64,000 nt of DNA from Cryoendolithus antarcticus (GCA_002077065.1 NAJO01000022.1:248001-312000); one strand, 5' to 3'; counted from the first letter of the stretch, positions 32,935-45,439 are shown. The notes: generated by a model not told the origin, from the sequence alone. Program-made: numbers and translations.

Positions 32935-33480
32935 GGTTGTGGCAATGCGTATATGTATGCGCTACCGGAGCGATACGATTGAGTTGGGCATTGGATATGC
33001 TGGGGTATTGCTTGAAGCTCACAAGATGCGCATGTGACAATCACGAGCTACTGTACAGATGTTCACTCTCTCCCGTGCACTCAGATAGCGGCGCGGACAT
33101 GACGAAGCGCCACACACACACGCGACGCTCCGCGCCTGCCGAGTCCCACGCAACGCACAGGCCAGCTCGCCTTACATTTCGCGATTCGCTCACAACGGTC
33201 TATCCTTTGCACCACCCACACACACACACAAAATCCATCACCATCACCTGCTGCTTTGCCTTGCCAGTCGCTCTCCTCGAGCTCTGCGCATTATAAGTAT
33301 CACAATCACACTCTCACATTATCAACCACCCCCTACACCCACCCCTGAGGATTGTCACGGTCAATTCCCTCTCTTCACTCTTTCGGCGTCTTCAGCTTTT
33401 TGCAGGAGTCTCCTATCTAATCTGCTGCACAGTGACAACATGCGCATTTCCACATAGACTTGCGTGTGCGTGTAGTAGTG
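32935..33480. other. Divergent promoter with CA repeats and pyrimidine-rich leader, 546 bp
   Basis: The region lies between vps10 (-) and the F-box gene (+). It holds two short CA microsatellites (about 33110-33122 and 33217-33230) and a C/T-rich stretch (about 33310-33420) ahead of the F-box ATG, a common feature of strong fungal promoters. Confidence 0.6.
33217..33230. repeat. (CA)7 microsatellite
   Basis: Seven CA units lie in the vps10/F-box intergenic region, with a shorter CA run about 100 bp before it. Confidence 0.7.
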
Positions 33481-36400
33481 ATGGCCGAAGCCAACGGTAG
33501 GCGCCACAGCGATGCCTCTTCTTCTGCTTCATCGGCCGACTTTTACGGGAGTGAGGATGCTGGAATACGGGCAGCATCACGCGTCAATAGCGCTGGGCTG
33601 GATTCGGGAATGGACGCCAACACAGCTGGACAGGACTTCGCACTAGGCAGCAGCACAGCCGAAATGGATACTGCGACACACACCAGGACTTTCGGAGATG
33701 CCAATATGACCGACATGAGCAACCCGGACACGCAGCCAGCAACGCAGACAGCAGCACAGACAGCAACATACAGCACTAGCAGTGACAGCAATACAGCAAT
33801 CACGTCCAATGGACAACATACTAATGGTCATGTGATTGTTCAGGTTGACGAAGACTCCGGATCAGAGATGGATGTCTCGGACACCTCGAGCGAGGCATCG
33901 CTCGCCGAGCCGAGCACCCCAGAGCAATCTGTCCACGCCGGTTCCAAGCGTAAGCTGGACCTCGCTGGACCAGTGGAAGAAGATGCGGCGCCCGCCGTGG
34001 AGGAGCCGCAGAAGAAGCGCCGCCTGTCCGATGTTCCTGCGGGCAAGGCGCGTCCTCGCGCTGATGGGTTCTCCGCAGCCAATCACTGGACCGATGAACT
34101 GTGGCAACACATCTTCATCCGCAGTCCACCTGCCATGCTGGCTCGTTGCATGCAGGTCTCGAAGCGCTTCAACACACTGTTGACCAGGACTACGGCACCA
34201 CCGGCATCTAGGGGATCTGGCTCGCGCCTGCGTTTGCTCGACAGTGAATATATCTGGATGCACTCGCGCAAGAACGCCTATCCTAACATGCCCAGGCCGC
34301 TGCAAGGATTCAAGGAGCTGGACATGCTTCGCTTGGTCGGATGTCGGGACTGCCAGGCTTGTGGAAAGGTAGGAGTGAAAGTTACGGCAACTTCCGCTTT
34401 TAACACTGGTCCTGGGGATTATGGCGTCCGAGTGATTTGGTCGTTCAAGCTCCGGCTCTGTGGATCTTGCTTCCAGACCGAAGCCCTCACAGTAAGTCAT
34501 GTGCCGTCGTCGATGCGCGTGCTTATCTGACATTATCGCACAGGACATCGAACTCATGCAGCGTACCTCCACCGCCTCCTCTCTGCGTCTCGGGCTTCCT
34601 CATGCCTTCCGCACCCCTGACCGCCACTACGTCTATGATCTCATCCGGCAGGCCCAAGGAGGCATCCCGGGCCATCTTCGTATTGTGAAGACCTTCCTCC
34701 AAAGGGATCTCGCTACCATCACAGATGAGCTTAGTGAAGTTAAGAGCTTCGGCGAAGGCACAGCCGATGAGTGGCGCAAAGGACTTGCCCAGCGTGGAAA
34801 AGATGCAATGGCAGACGCCTCGCGATGGGAGCGCTGGGAGCAGAATCTTCCGCCTGGCATACAACTCGGCCACTGGATCAGGGAGTATGATCTTGCTTCG
34901 TTTCCTCATCATCTGGATAACCTCTTGCGCGATGTAAGCGAGGCAAAGGCCAGGCGCGCGTCTGCGCAGACGAACGGTAAGCTATGCACAATAGTCCTTT
35001 CCCCTCCATACACCTGTCCTTCGACAAAGCCGCTATGGTAAAGTTTGGCTGTCGCTTTCATCATGGCTCTATCGAGTGTCCTTCCAGTCATGCAGTCGAT
35101 CACGCGTACTTATTCTTCAGTCAGTGCCCGCTCCTAACACCATCACAGGTGCTGCTCATCATCAGCAGCCTGATTTCCAGGCTGTTCACGTGCAAGGATA
35201 TGCGCCAGCTCCGGGAACGCCGCAACAGTTCCAGCCAGTCCAGCCAGCTCAGCCAGCCCAGCCAACCCACAGGGTCATCCGCAACCCTGCGGATGCCAAG
35301 GCCGCCCGAGATGCTCGCCGAGCTGATATTGAGAGGCGCTGCCTAGCGCTAGATCCGCCACTGCAGCCCGCAGCGCTGGACCGCATCAAGGCTTTCCACA
35401 ACACGATGCAGCTCACGGCTATCATGACCGACCAGCAGTGGGAGAACATGCTGAAGCCCAAGCTTCTGGAGGAGCGTGAGGCGGCCGAGCTAGAAGTGCA
35501 CGAAGCTAATCAGCGCCTTGCTGCGCTACAAGCTGCCATGCCAACCGTCTATCAGGCGGATGAATCTGGACAGCAAACCAAGGAGAATTATGACCATGCG
35601 TACGAGCTTAGCCAGCAGCCGCTGCGTAACAAGCTCAGTGAGTACGCGATCGACTACATTAATGGAGTCTGGCTTGGTGGCCGCACCTTGAACTACCAGA
35701 CATGCCCTCGATTCGCCGTGGAAGTCATCCAGGAGGTCTCCAAACGCTATCACGCGGATCGGGAGGCAGCTTCGAAGAAAGTCTCGCCTGCGCCTGAAGG
35801 CTCGAAGACTTCGACTCCATTGCCTGAGCCATTTCTGTCACTTGATAACATGAAGTGGGTGTTTGAGAACAGGATCAAGCCTTATACGGAACAGTATCGC
35901 CGGGAGCCTTTCCAGTGCGCCGGTTGTGCCAAGGAGAATCTGCCTTTCAAGTGGTTTGGGTTTGAGGGACTCATCCAACACTACGGCGCCAAGCATACCG
36001 ATGCTTTCAGCCAAGGCAACATCGTCGTGCACTGGCAGAGTGCGGAATGGCCGGAGGAGCTGCCATTCAACTCAAGTTTCCCAGACGGGATGGATCGCCG
36101 GCCCCATCATAAGCTACAGCCTTATCAACGAGCTAGTGGAATGGGACGTCCCGCTGTGACCAGCATCGCCTTGCCGCCAATGGATGGGCCGATGCTGAAC
36201 AATAATCCGCTCTTCAGGAACGGGCGGAATGGACGTGGCTACAATGGTGCGCCCGCTGTGCCAGAGACACCGGAGGTTCCCAAGGAAACCATGGTGCAGC
36301 AGATCTCCACTGATGCTCGTGAAGTATGGGATCAGCTGGACGGCGTACCAGCCATGATGGACAATGTTCGCATGCAAGTCATGATTCATCACGTCAACAC

Positions 36401-38090
36401 TCGCTTCGCAGAACACTTCAATCGCGCGCCTGAGCTCGACCGCATTACAGACGCGCTCGCCACCAATGCTCTGATGCGTCCGATCAAGACGACTAATGTT
36501 CTTGCTTGCAAGCCCTGTGTTGCAGATCAGACGGACGGCTCAGCTAACTACAAGTCCTACTTCCAGCGCGTCCGCAACTTGAAGCTCTACAATGCCAGCT
36601 CGCTGATCACGCACTTCAAGATTGTGCATCAGCCTCATGGTCGTATCAACTGGGAGCACGACATGATCGAGATGCCGGAGATGCAGCTTATCTCCGAGCT
36701 GATCCGCGCGCCCGGTATGGACGACGAGAAGCTTGCTCTTGTTGCTGCTGCGTTCCCTGCAGCGTTCCCATCACCTCTGCCGGTGATCGATACCGTGACC
36801 GACATGCCTAGCGGGCCTGATCTGGACAATGGACTAGCGAACAGGCTGATGAAGAAGTTCGCTCCAAAGAAGGCTGAACCACCGCAGAGCAAGAAGTCCA
36901 AGAGGAAGGGTAAGAACGCCAACGGGAACGGGAGGGAGGACTCCGAGCCGTTACCGCAGCCTAAGGAGGACGAATATGATCCTAGGAAGCCCATGTTCGC
37001 TCCCACTGCTGTTGAGGTGAAGGGCAAGCCTGCGGAGCCGGATCTGTCGAAGTACGATACCGATCTTGCCAGGAAGGAGAGCAAAGCTGCGTACGGTGGA
37101 AGTGGGTTGGCTGGAAGCTATCAGCTGGCGCCGGAGACCTTGGCGGCGTTGAGCAATTTGACGGCGTTAACAAAGAGTGTTGAGGTCGCGAATGCTGCGA
37201 AGGCTGGTGCTGCGAACGGAAACGTTACGAATGGTTTCACTGGGGTGAGGCAGGTCGATGACAGGGAGCGTAGTCCTTCTGTGGGCGCGCCGGAGCCACG
37301 TGCTGCCACTACAAACGGACACAAGCCTGCTGCGACTGCCGTACCGGATATTGCGGCCATCCTGGCGCAGCTCAATCCCATGGGTCTACAGGCTGCGGGC
37401 GGCACAGCGACGCCACAGTCTGCTACCACCGCCTATGGTCCACGTGGGAGCGTCTACGAGCCGCCTGCTCGTCCGCAAGTCTACACTCCATCCGCCGTTC
37501 AACCTGCGTGGCCGCCAGCCGAGCATACCCCTGCTCCAGCATCAACATACAGCTACCGTGCCTCCGCCGAGCCAGGCCAGGGCTTGGGTCAAGATCTGCA
37601 AGCTGCGCTCGCTCGTAATGCACGCGCCTACGCTTCGAACGCCGAGCAGTATCGTCCAGCCTCGGCTGTCGTACCACAAGCCTACGCTCCGCCACCTGCT
37701 CAGCCTGTCTATGCCGCTGAGCAGCAACCCTACATCCCCGTCTCCCCGCCACGCTACCGCAGAGTATACGACGAGGGTCCAGCTCAGCCGACACAGTATC
37801 AGGCAGTCTACCAACAGCAGCCGGCTCAGCCGGCTTACCAGCCATACGCCCAAGAGCCGCAGTATCGTCAGCCCGGCCAACCGCAGCCATATGAGCTCCG
37901 TCCGAGCTATGCGCCGGCTCCGACGCAGTATGCGCCCCAGCCGGTGTATATTGATGAGTATGGGCGTGAGCTTGTGCCCGTGGAGCATCAGCCGCAGCAG
38001 AGTCAGTATGCGCCACAGCAGCAGCAGCAGTATCCTCAGGGGTACCCGGCTGAGCGTGGGTACGCTCCGCAGCCGAGGTGGCAGGGATGA
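33481..38090 (+). CDS. Large F-box-like protein with Cys/His motifs and Gln/Pro-rich tail
   Basis: Exons are 33481-34491, 34544-34976 and 35149-38090 (introns 52 and 172 nt), giving 1461 residues. The N-terminal 185 residues are acidic, Ser/Thr-rich and end in a basic cluster (SKRKLDL, KKRRLS) that may be a nuclear signal. An F-box-like segment (HWTDELWQHIFIRSPPAMLA, CMQVSKRFNTLL) follows. Next is a probable zinc ribbon (CRDCQACGKV and LCGSCFQ). The middle holds more Cys/His pairs: FQCAGCAKENLPFKW with LIQHYGAKHTDAF, and CKPCV. A Lys-rich patch (SKKSKRKGKNANG) lies near residue 980. The last 300 residues are Gln/Pro/Tyr-rich. This resembles a conserved but uncharacterised ascomycete family. 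It may be a substrate adaptor of an SCF ubiquitin ligase, by inference from the F-box only. Confidence 0.85.
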
Positions 38091-38709
38091 GTGCAGGGTA
38101 ATGAGGGTGCAGGAGTGAAGGTAGACGAGTGAGGAAGGTCATTGGGATTGTACTACTAGCTTCGCTTCACTTCGCGCTTGCATGAGGGAAGGTTTCATCG
38201 CTTCTTCTTGTGATGAGCGGTCGGGGGATGAGGGAGAGGCTGTAAGACTAGGATTGAGGAGACTGTACGATACCTTTGCTCACTTCGCACTCTCATCGCT
38301 CCAATTCCATCATCACCGGTTCTCGTCACTGGTATGTAAATCAGACATGACCAAGTAAAACCTAGATCATCACTTTGATTCAATCTCCGACCACTGAAAG
38401 CATTGGACTTGTCCTCCGCAGTTGTGCGAAGAGTAGCTCTACCTCCATGGAATTGAAGCGCCGGCAGTGCTCATATCAGCGGAATCGCAGCACCCGTTTC
38501 CCGTACTACTGCCTTTATGAGAGGCTCGAGCCGAGAAGTCATGTCTCACGTTCGCCTCTCGGTGACAGGGCATGCCTATAATTTGCGGTACTGGCCGGGT
38601 GTATAACACCTCAAGCGCTGTCTTAAATATCTGGAAAGTCATGCTCGTGTCTATGTACGTTGTATACATCGCCCTATTCCTAAATGTCCCTGGCTCTCGT
38701 ACCTCCACA
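38091..38709. other. Intergenic between convergent genes, 619 bp
   Basis: The 3' flanks of the F-box gene (+) and mms19 (-) lie here. Short frames have no motif support. Nothing else was seen. Confidence 0.55.
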
Positions 38710-41700
38710 CTACTCCGCAGCTTCCTCCTCCATCCCCATCCACGCCCCTCGACACTTCACCGCCTCCGTCCTTACACTCCGCTTTGAATCATCCAGACTC
38801 GGCACCAGTTTCCTGATGATCTGCCGTCGGAAGGGCAGGACGACTTCGCGCTTAAGATGCGTGGGGAGTAGGGTGAGACATTGAAGCGCTTTTGCCCGTA
38901 CTGCAGGTGAGTTGACTGATGGCGGAGGTTGAGAGCCAGGCGTGGTGACAGTCGTGGTATTTGGGGCCTTCGGAGCTGAGGATTTGGACTTAAGTGGTGG
39001 CGAAGCGCAAGTCAAGAGGCGGGTGATGAGAGACGAAGCGTGTTCGGACAGCGTGTCGGGGTCGTGGAGCAGAGCTGCTTCTAGGATTGCGAGGATGGGT
39101 GGCTTGACATCTTGAACCGTGCTTTGCGATGTGGGTAGGTCTAGCACCTGCAGTAATGATGGCACAAGCTCTAGTAGAGAGGGCTGTAGTACTGTGTAGG
39201 GGATGTGCTGTAGTATGCCCGCTAATGCGAGGAGGTAAGGTTGTTTCCTCGATGGCTCGGCGGTCTTGAGAGCTGCGAGGAGCGATGGCGTGAGTAAGGC
39301 GAAGGTGCGCTGTTTGTGTAGAGGTGAGACTGTGCAGTGATTCACCTTGCTCAGCAGCGCATCAGGAGCGAGGAGAGTGGCGAAGGCCTGAGCTGTCTGA
39401 GTAGAAGCTGCGGGTAGAAGATCGAGGAGGACGTGGAGGTAAGTCGAGGTCAAGGCGGACGTCTTACCGAGAAGGATGAGGGCTTTCGTGATGGCGAGGG
39501 AGATGTGAATCTGCTGTTGCGTAGGATTTGCTGCAAGCAGTGGTGTGACATCCAAACCTGCATCTTGCAGTGATGCTTGCATCGTTTTAGGGGTCAGGAA
39601 CTTATTGACCAAAAGTGTGATGTGTCGGAGAAGAACGCTCGTACTCGCATCGGAATTTGCGCCGTCCAGCAATAAGCTGCCCAATGTCTTGAGCAGATTG
39701 TGCACATCAGTCGGCTCAACAACTTCAGGACGCAGTGCCGCGAAGTAATGTAGTGAAAGCGGCGCCAGCGATTGAACACTCTCACCTTTCGTGCGCTGCT
39801 CATCGACCAGCCGTTGCAGTGATGTTCGGTAGACCGTGCTTTGGAAGTGTGGTGTCTGAGATCGCAATAGAATGTTGGTTATTCGTCCAACAATCTCGGT
39901 CTCTGCCGAATCGCGAGATCCGGGAGCTGCTTCTTTGATCAGCGCAAGTAGAGGCTCGGCGTAGTCGCCGAAATATGAGCTCCGCACAGCACCATCTTCC
40001 TGTAATGGCGAGCCGTAAGTAAAGGCGTACAGCAGTGCGAGCAGAAGAGCATGCTGGTATGATGTGGGTGCTTGGTGATGCCTTGCGGCGCTTAGGCGGC
40101 TCTTCAGCCGCACAACGATCGTGTCGAAGATCTCGGTCTCCGTACTCAGCCGTGCGAGCGCTTCCAAGGTCGATTTGTATGATGTGTCGTCGCTGGGAGA
40201 GTCGGGTAAGTCGACCATCATGGCTGGTATGGCTTTATTTCGCACTGTGTCAGGCACGGTATGGGCCATCTCTGTCAGCGCAGCAATGGCCTCGGTTCGA
40301 ATGTCTCCGTGTCCTGCGGTCTGTTCGTGGAGAACCATGTCCGTCACAGCGTCGACGGTCCGCTCGACTTCCTCATCTGATAGCAGTTTGGGTATGGCCG
40401 TCAGCTGCACCAGTCCATTCAATGATGCTAATCTGAATGAGACTTCAGCTTTCGGTGCGCTGACAGTGGCACGGAGCATGACCTCGAGTGCATCGCTGCT
40501 GTGTGACTTCAGTCCCTCTAGTATGAGCGCATCGCCAGAGGCATGCATATCGATGTACGCCTTAAGAATCTCATTCAGCACCTCGATCAGTCCTCGACGC
40601 TTTGCTATCGACTCCGAAGACTTGAATAGTGTGAACAGGGTTGGCAGTATGCCCTTGACAATTCGATCTGCCACAACAGGTGCCGCGGAGGATACTGCAT
40701 GTAATATCCGACCAGCAGCGCGCGATTGCGTTGTCGGGGCGTCCTCGAGGTGCTCATTGCACTCTTTGACGATCGGTCGAAGGTATGCAGTCAATGGTCC
40801 GTCCATGCCGGTCGAGAAAGCAGTCGCAATCAATGCTAGTGCCTTTAATGCTTCATTGACTAGGTCCTCTTCCTGTGCAGCCAGGATCTCGAATTTGAGT
40901 GCATCCCATAGTGTGACAGAGTAGAGGTTGACGGTCTTCGGCTCGTAGCTGACGACACAAGCTTGTATCGTGTGAAGTACGTCTCTCTGTAGTCTCGTCA
41001 GCGATGTACCGTTATGGAGACTATGATAAGTGACACACCTTCGTATTCATAGCCGTCGAATCCAACTTGTCCAACAACGCCGGAAACGCATACGGTGCAC
41101 ACTCCCCACTAGCAGCAATACAGCCCTTCAGCCGATCCTTCAAATCCTGCGCTGTAATCCCATAGGGGTCATCAGGAGGCGGCTTGAACGTAATGGGAAA
41201 GTAATTGAACACCGCATCGAAGAGATCCTGCGCATAGGCATGAACATCCCATTCCGCGAGCGGCACTTGCAGGACCGAGAACACGATCATGAGATTCCGT
41301 GGATCTTTCTCGCCTTCGAAGAGGGCGATGAATGAGGGGAGGAGATTTGCGTCGGAGTCGTGGAGGGATTGAAGAGCAGTGCGATATTTGGCCATGAGAA
41401 GATCAATCAGTTGAAGGATGGCGTAGCGTTCGGACTGGAGTTTGAATTGTTTCAATGGATTCGCATGATCGACAAAAGTTTGCAGCACACGCTGCGCTAG
41501 TGTCGAGTCCCATTTTCCGAGACGTTCGAGGGCTAGCAGGGCGCGGGCAGAGGATCCAATGCCTTCGGTGTCGCTTTCGAGACGGTTGAGAATGAAGTCG
41601 ACTAGTAACCGTCTTTCTTGCCCAGAGAGTACTCGAGGAGAGACAGCGTCTAGGACATCGGCGAGGTAGCCGATCGAGTTTGATCGACGGGCAGCATCAT

Positions 41701-41851
41701 CTTTGGCATTGATATACGGTTCCAGATCCGTGATCAGGTTGATCAATTTCAGTTCCTTCGATTCGAGTTTCCGAGCACTGTTCTGTGCGACATCTTTCGC
41801 AGCAGACTTATTCTTGTCGACCTCGAAGAGGTATTGTTGGATGTCTGACAT
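38710..41851 (-). CDS. mms19: Mms19, cytosolic Fe-S targeting factor
   Basis: Exons on the minus strand are 41851-41039 and 40986-38710 with a 52-nt intron, giving 1029 residues. Mms19 is the HEAT-repeat adaptor of the CIA targeting complex, handing Fe-S clusters to DNA polymerases, helicases such as Rad3/XPD and other nuclear enzymes. The N-terminal block is typical: IQQYLFEVDKNKSAAKDVA, LESKELKLINLITDLEPYI, then SNSIGYLADVLDAV and FILNRLESD. The segment YFPITFKPPPDDPYGITAQDL is the conserved MMS19 N-domain motif. The C-terminal half is all-helical HEAT repeats, and LVPSLDDSKRSVRTEAVKCRGAW closes the protein as in relatives. The start at 41851 gives MSDIQQYL, the family N-terminus. It is divergent from the complex I subunit gene with 219 bp between. 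Confidence 0.94.
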
Positions 41852-42070
41852 GTCCACATTCTTGTCTCGCTAGAAACGGGTGTCGACATCATCCCAAGAT
41901 TTCTCAAGATCTGGTGGCGCATATCTCGAAGTTCGTCAGGCGTGAAAATCAGAATTGCCTCAGGCATTCACCTGACTGTAGCTCCAACTCCACCTTGATC
42001 TTGTCAAGTGCACACTGAGCTAGCCCCTACTTACCGACCCAAGGTCCTCCACACCGTCACTCCAGTCAAC

Positions 42071-42567
42071 ATGCCGACCCCAGAATCCGCCTCCTTCCTC
42101 GCCGCCAAGCCCTCCGTCCCCCCAACCTTCGACGGCGTAGACTACAACGACAACCGCGCGCTCAAAGCCGCGCAAGACGCCGTGATCCGCGAGCAATGGG
42201 TGCAGTCCATGATGGCACGGCTGATAAGAGAGGAGATGGGCAAGTGCTATTATAGGGAGGGGGTGAACCATTTGGAGAAGTGTGGGGCTTTGAGAGGTGA
42301 GTAAATGATCTGCGACGGAGCTGGCTTACAGGAGGGAGCTGCAATGGTGGGTGAGGTGACGCCGGGGAAGGGAGGCGAAGAGTGGGACCAGATCGAGGAG
42401 ATTGAGGAGAACACAAAGTGGAACGAGTGCAGTAGGGGAGTGGTCGAGTGGCTGGATGATTGGAAGCTGACTTTGCGACAATGGCAGAACGATACATGGA
42501 GCAACTAAAGCACGCGAAGATCAAGGGCCACCTGTTCCAGCAGCAGAACTACATCCCGAAAGAGTAG
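42071..42567 (+). CDS. NADH:ubiquinone oxidoreductase 12-kDa subunit (NDUFB10/PDSW type)
   Basis: Exons are 42071-42296 and 42488-42567, giving 101 residues. It is an accessory subunit of the membrane arm of respiratory complex I. The whole length matches fungal relatives: SVPPTFDGVDYND, DAVIREQWVQSMMARL, LGKCY-like MGKCYYREGVNHLEKCGAL, then RERYMEQLKHAKIKGHLFQQQN and a short IPKE end. Two cysteines in the KCYYREGVNHLEKC hairpin are probably disulphide-linked in the intermembrane space. The intron of 191 nt is long for this window. Joining GAG|GTGAGT to CAG|AA gives the conserved LRERYMEQL exactly, so the junction is secure. No presequence is present, usual for this subunit. Confidence 0.92.
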
Positions 42568-43062
42568 CCTGAGAAGATCTACGAGAGTTGACCAAACGGA
42601 TACAAGGTCTAAGAGTTCAGCGTGGCTGGAAAGCATCGCTTGCTAGCACTGAAGCGCGGATGTGTGTAGGTCTGCGGAGGATCTCCGACTACAGCGACGG
42701 AACGTACGGAGTGCCGCTGCGCAAGATAGCGGCGATATGATGAGAGAGAGAGTATGGGGAGGACGTGTACATAACAAACACGAATGCAAATCAGTCCAAT
42801 TCATCACCACGGTCGTTATTCCACGGTGGCGTATTGTATAGATGAGCGAAGCTATATGTTACTCTGCAGAGAGCCTGCTAGTTTAAGTCAAGACGCTCGC
42901 CCCTTGGTGATCCAGTCCTCAAGTTCCCCGTAAATGCTCAGATCATATTGCTATCCCGGCCAGTGCCTGAACTCCCATAGATCGCATCAAACATCGTTTC
43001 TCATAGTTCACATGCATGTCACCTCCCCGCTCGCCGAATCGTGTTTCTTCTCCTTTTCTGTC
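42568..43062. other. Intergenic between convergent genes, 495 bp
   Basis: The 3' flanks of the complex I subunit gene (+) and a Ser/Pro-rich membrane-protein gene (-) meet here. Nothing else was recognised. Confidence 0.55.
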
Positions 43063-44418
43063 TCATACCTGCACACTCCCCCTCGCCAAAGTCCGCCTCA
43101 ACCCCATTCCCCTCCTCGCTCCGCCACCAACTTCCGCCGCACATCCTCTCGCGCCCAGCACGCCTGCTTCCGAAGCCTCCAGTAAGCCTGCCTCTTTGCC
43201 AACAGCGTAACCAGCCGAGAAACTCAACGCCGAAAGTACCACGACTACACCGACTGAGGCCACCCATGTAAGAAGCGTGGGTGAGAGCTCGTCGAGAGAC
43301 GACGATCGCCGCGGCTTCTTACGTGGGGACGCGTGGTCTTTGCTCTGTTCCCGAGGTCGAGAGCGGCGGTTTTGAGGTGGTCGCAAGGCTGAAAGGTCGG
43401 TAGGTGGGTGTTGGGCGGATGTGGAGGTCGTGCTTGTTGAGGTACGGCGGATGGTTGGTCGGAAGAGAGGTTCGGCTAGATCTATCGGCTTTGATGTCTG
43501 TGCATTGTTGGGCAGAGCAGATTCCGGCACAAGGCGGAAAGATATGGGTTCGATTCGTGTGGGCCGCGCTGGTTGCGTCGTCGCCGGTGTAGGTCGCTTG
43601 GCAACAGTATCACTCTTGAGACTCCGTGCAGCTGCGGCGCAGGACAGGAGCGTGCTGAGACTAGCTCGTAACGCTTCGTCGTGCTGCAGCGCCGCGTTGT
43701 AGGATGGTGATAGGATGTTTTGGGGCATGTGATGGCTGCTGTGAGTGTGTGTGTTGGGCATAGACTGCCGTGTGGAACTTCTCGAGGTACCCGGCCGTGA
43801 TGGTGGGAAGTATGAGCCCGGTACAGGCTGGCTTGCAGTCCTCATCTGGCCACCAGACGGAGGATGCGAGAAAGCATTCGGCTGTGGCGTGAAGCACGCG
43901 TCGTTATTGGCGAGCGGATAGTTGACTGCAGTCCTGTTTTCATCATCTGATGAGTCTGCCACAGCTGTCGAGCTCACGTCTGTTACTTGATGTGCTGGTG
44001 AACCTCGCGCAGCTCCAGACTGCGCCTGCGGCACTTCGCCCGAAGACGTCATGACGCGGTCTGACTCGCTCTCGCTCTCTTCATACTCTTCCTGACTGCT
44101 CGCAGTGCCTGTACTTGGCGATCGTGCCAGTATTTGCAAGCCAGAAGGCGCCGTGGGCCTCAGCAGTCTCCTCCTTCGCTGTGCAGGGCCGTGCTGGACT
44201 TGCGGTCCAGTAGCGACTACCTCGTCGTTGATTGAGGACAGGGACGAGGATGAAGGCTGCGATCCTATCTCGACCCACGAGTCTGCGGCGTAGGAGTCAG
44301 TATGATGATCGTGACAGACCGTATGATATCGCTCCATCGCCTCGATACTCAATGTACTAGATCGCACTTGCGGCAGTACACCGAACGAGAGACTGTTCTC
44401 GGCTAGGCAGTCGTGCAT
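43063..44418 (-). CDS. Ser/Pro-rich fungal protein with one C-terminal membrane span
   Basis: The frame is open as one exon of 451 residues from the ATG at 44418. A second ATG at 44337 (MERYH...) or an upstream exon is also possible. The first recognisable block is DSWVEIGSQPSSSSLSSINDEVV. A disordered Ser/Thr/Pro/Gln-rich region with acidic EEYEESESES follows. After it comes the helical ALQHDEALRASLSTLLSCAAAARSL, another linker with basic KKPRRSS, then a hydrophobic span LLTWVASVGVVVVLSALSFSAGYAVG and a short Gly/Arg-rich tail. This layout recurs in ascomycete genomes as an uncharacterised tail-anchored type protein. That is recollection of a pattern, not a search. The function is unknown. 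It may sit in an organelle or ER membrane with its N-terminus in the cytosol. Confidence 0.72.
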   Translation of the reverse strand: MHDCLAENSLSFGVLPQVRSSTLSIEAMERYHTVCHDHHTDSYAADSWVEIGSQPSSSSLSSINDEVVATGPQVQHGPAQRRRRLLRPTAPSGLQILARSPSTGTASSQEEYEESESESDRVMTSSGEVPQAQSGAARGSPAHQVTDVSSTAVADSSDDENRTAVNYPLANNDACFTPQPNAFSHPPSGGQMRTASQPVPGSYFPPSRPGTSRSSTRQSMPNTHTHSSHHMPQNILSPSYNAALQHDEALRASLSTLLSCAAAARSLKSDTVAKRPTPATTQPARPTRIEPISFRLVPESALPNNAQTSKPIDLAEPLFRPTIRRTSTSTTSTSAQHPPTDLSALRPPQNRRSRPREQSKDHASPRKKPRRSSSLDELSPTLLTWVASVGVVVVLSALSFSAGYAVGKEAGLLEASEAGVLGARGCAAEVGGGARRGMGLRRTLARGSVQV

Positions 44419-45439
44419 TGGAGATATTCACTGACCTTCCGACCGCACCCTCGTGTCGAATGACACAGATCTCGACGCCATGCTCGGCACGTGCTGCGGT
44501 ATGGTATGGCGCAAGACCTCGTCCGACTGTGCCGTCGCATATGCCATGTTGACCCTCGTAGTTCTCTTGAGCCTTACTCATGCGCTGACCCGAAGTCTCC
44601 ACCTCTCTTGAAACCAGTGTCCTACCGTGATCGACAATCCCGAAGACCAGTCGTGGACGCGGTTGCCCTTCAAGCCTCCACTCTCCCTTGCGGCCAGTAC
44701 CCAGTAAATCCAAGCCCCAAGATATGCCCTCGCAATCCAGTCTTTCGCCGTGTATGTCGCGCAATGGTTCCAAAGTCAGGCCAGGAAGATCGTGAAGTCA
44801 GCAGACCCAACACCGCCCTGTCCAAGACCAAGGCGCACTCGCGACAACGCAGCGGTGTGGCTGACGTGCTTCTCTCCAATCAGACGTGGGGGTGGGGTAC
44901 CCGATAATGGTGGGGGATCAAGGACGGCACGAGCGGAATGCACTCCGGTACATCAACTAATACGTCCACCGTCGCACCCAAGTATTGGTGATCAGAAAGA
45001 AGCGTAAGATGCTTGAAGCGCTGTCGAAGATGAATTGAGGTGCTTGAAGAGGCGGACATTCCGCCTGATCAAAGCCAGGCGCATGCCAGAAGATCTCCGA
45101 TCGGGATGTCATGCGCATGCGGGTTCTGGAACGCGAGGCTTGCATGCATGATGTGTATGCAGGCACGAGGCAATAGCCTGAATCACATATACTTAAGACC
45201 TGGAATAGCAAAAGAATTCTGCACTGTCGAGAGAGAAGAAATTCAGAAAGCACTTTTTGTTGATACAGAGTAGGTAGCTATGAGGACAGGCCGTGATGTA
45301 CTGTAGACAGGCGCAACGCAATCAAAGCAGTCAGTCAAGCAAGCAGAGCCCCGAACATGTAGCCGTAACGCCATCCCATACACTCTTCAACCAGTAGCCA
45401 TCGTTAGCGTAGAACAGTCTCCTCAGCAGATGCAAGCAT
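44419..45439. other. Intergenic, about 1.0 kb
   Basis: This stretch lies upstream of the Ser/Pro-rich gene and downstream of the nucleolin-like gene, both on the minus strand. A minus-strand frame at 44426-44773 could hold an upstream exon of the Ser/Pro-rich gene ending at a GTCAGT, but nothing decides it. No other feature was seen. Confidence 0.45.

Noticed and set aside
37258..38142. Overlapping frames on both strands across the tail of the F-box gene
   Set aside because: Caused by the Gln/Pro/Tyr repeat codons. The true frame is fixed by the spliced protein.
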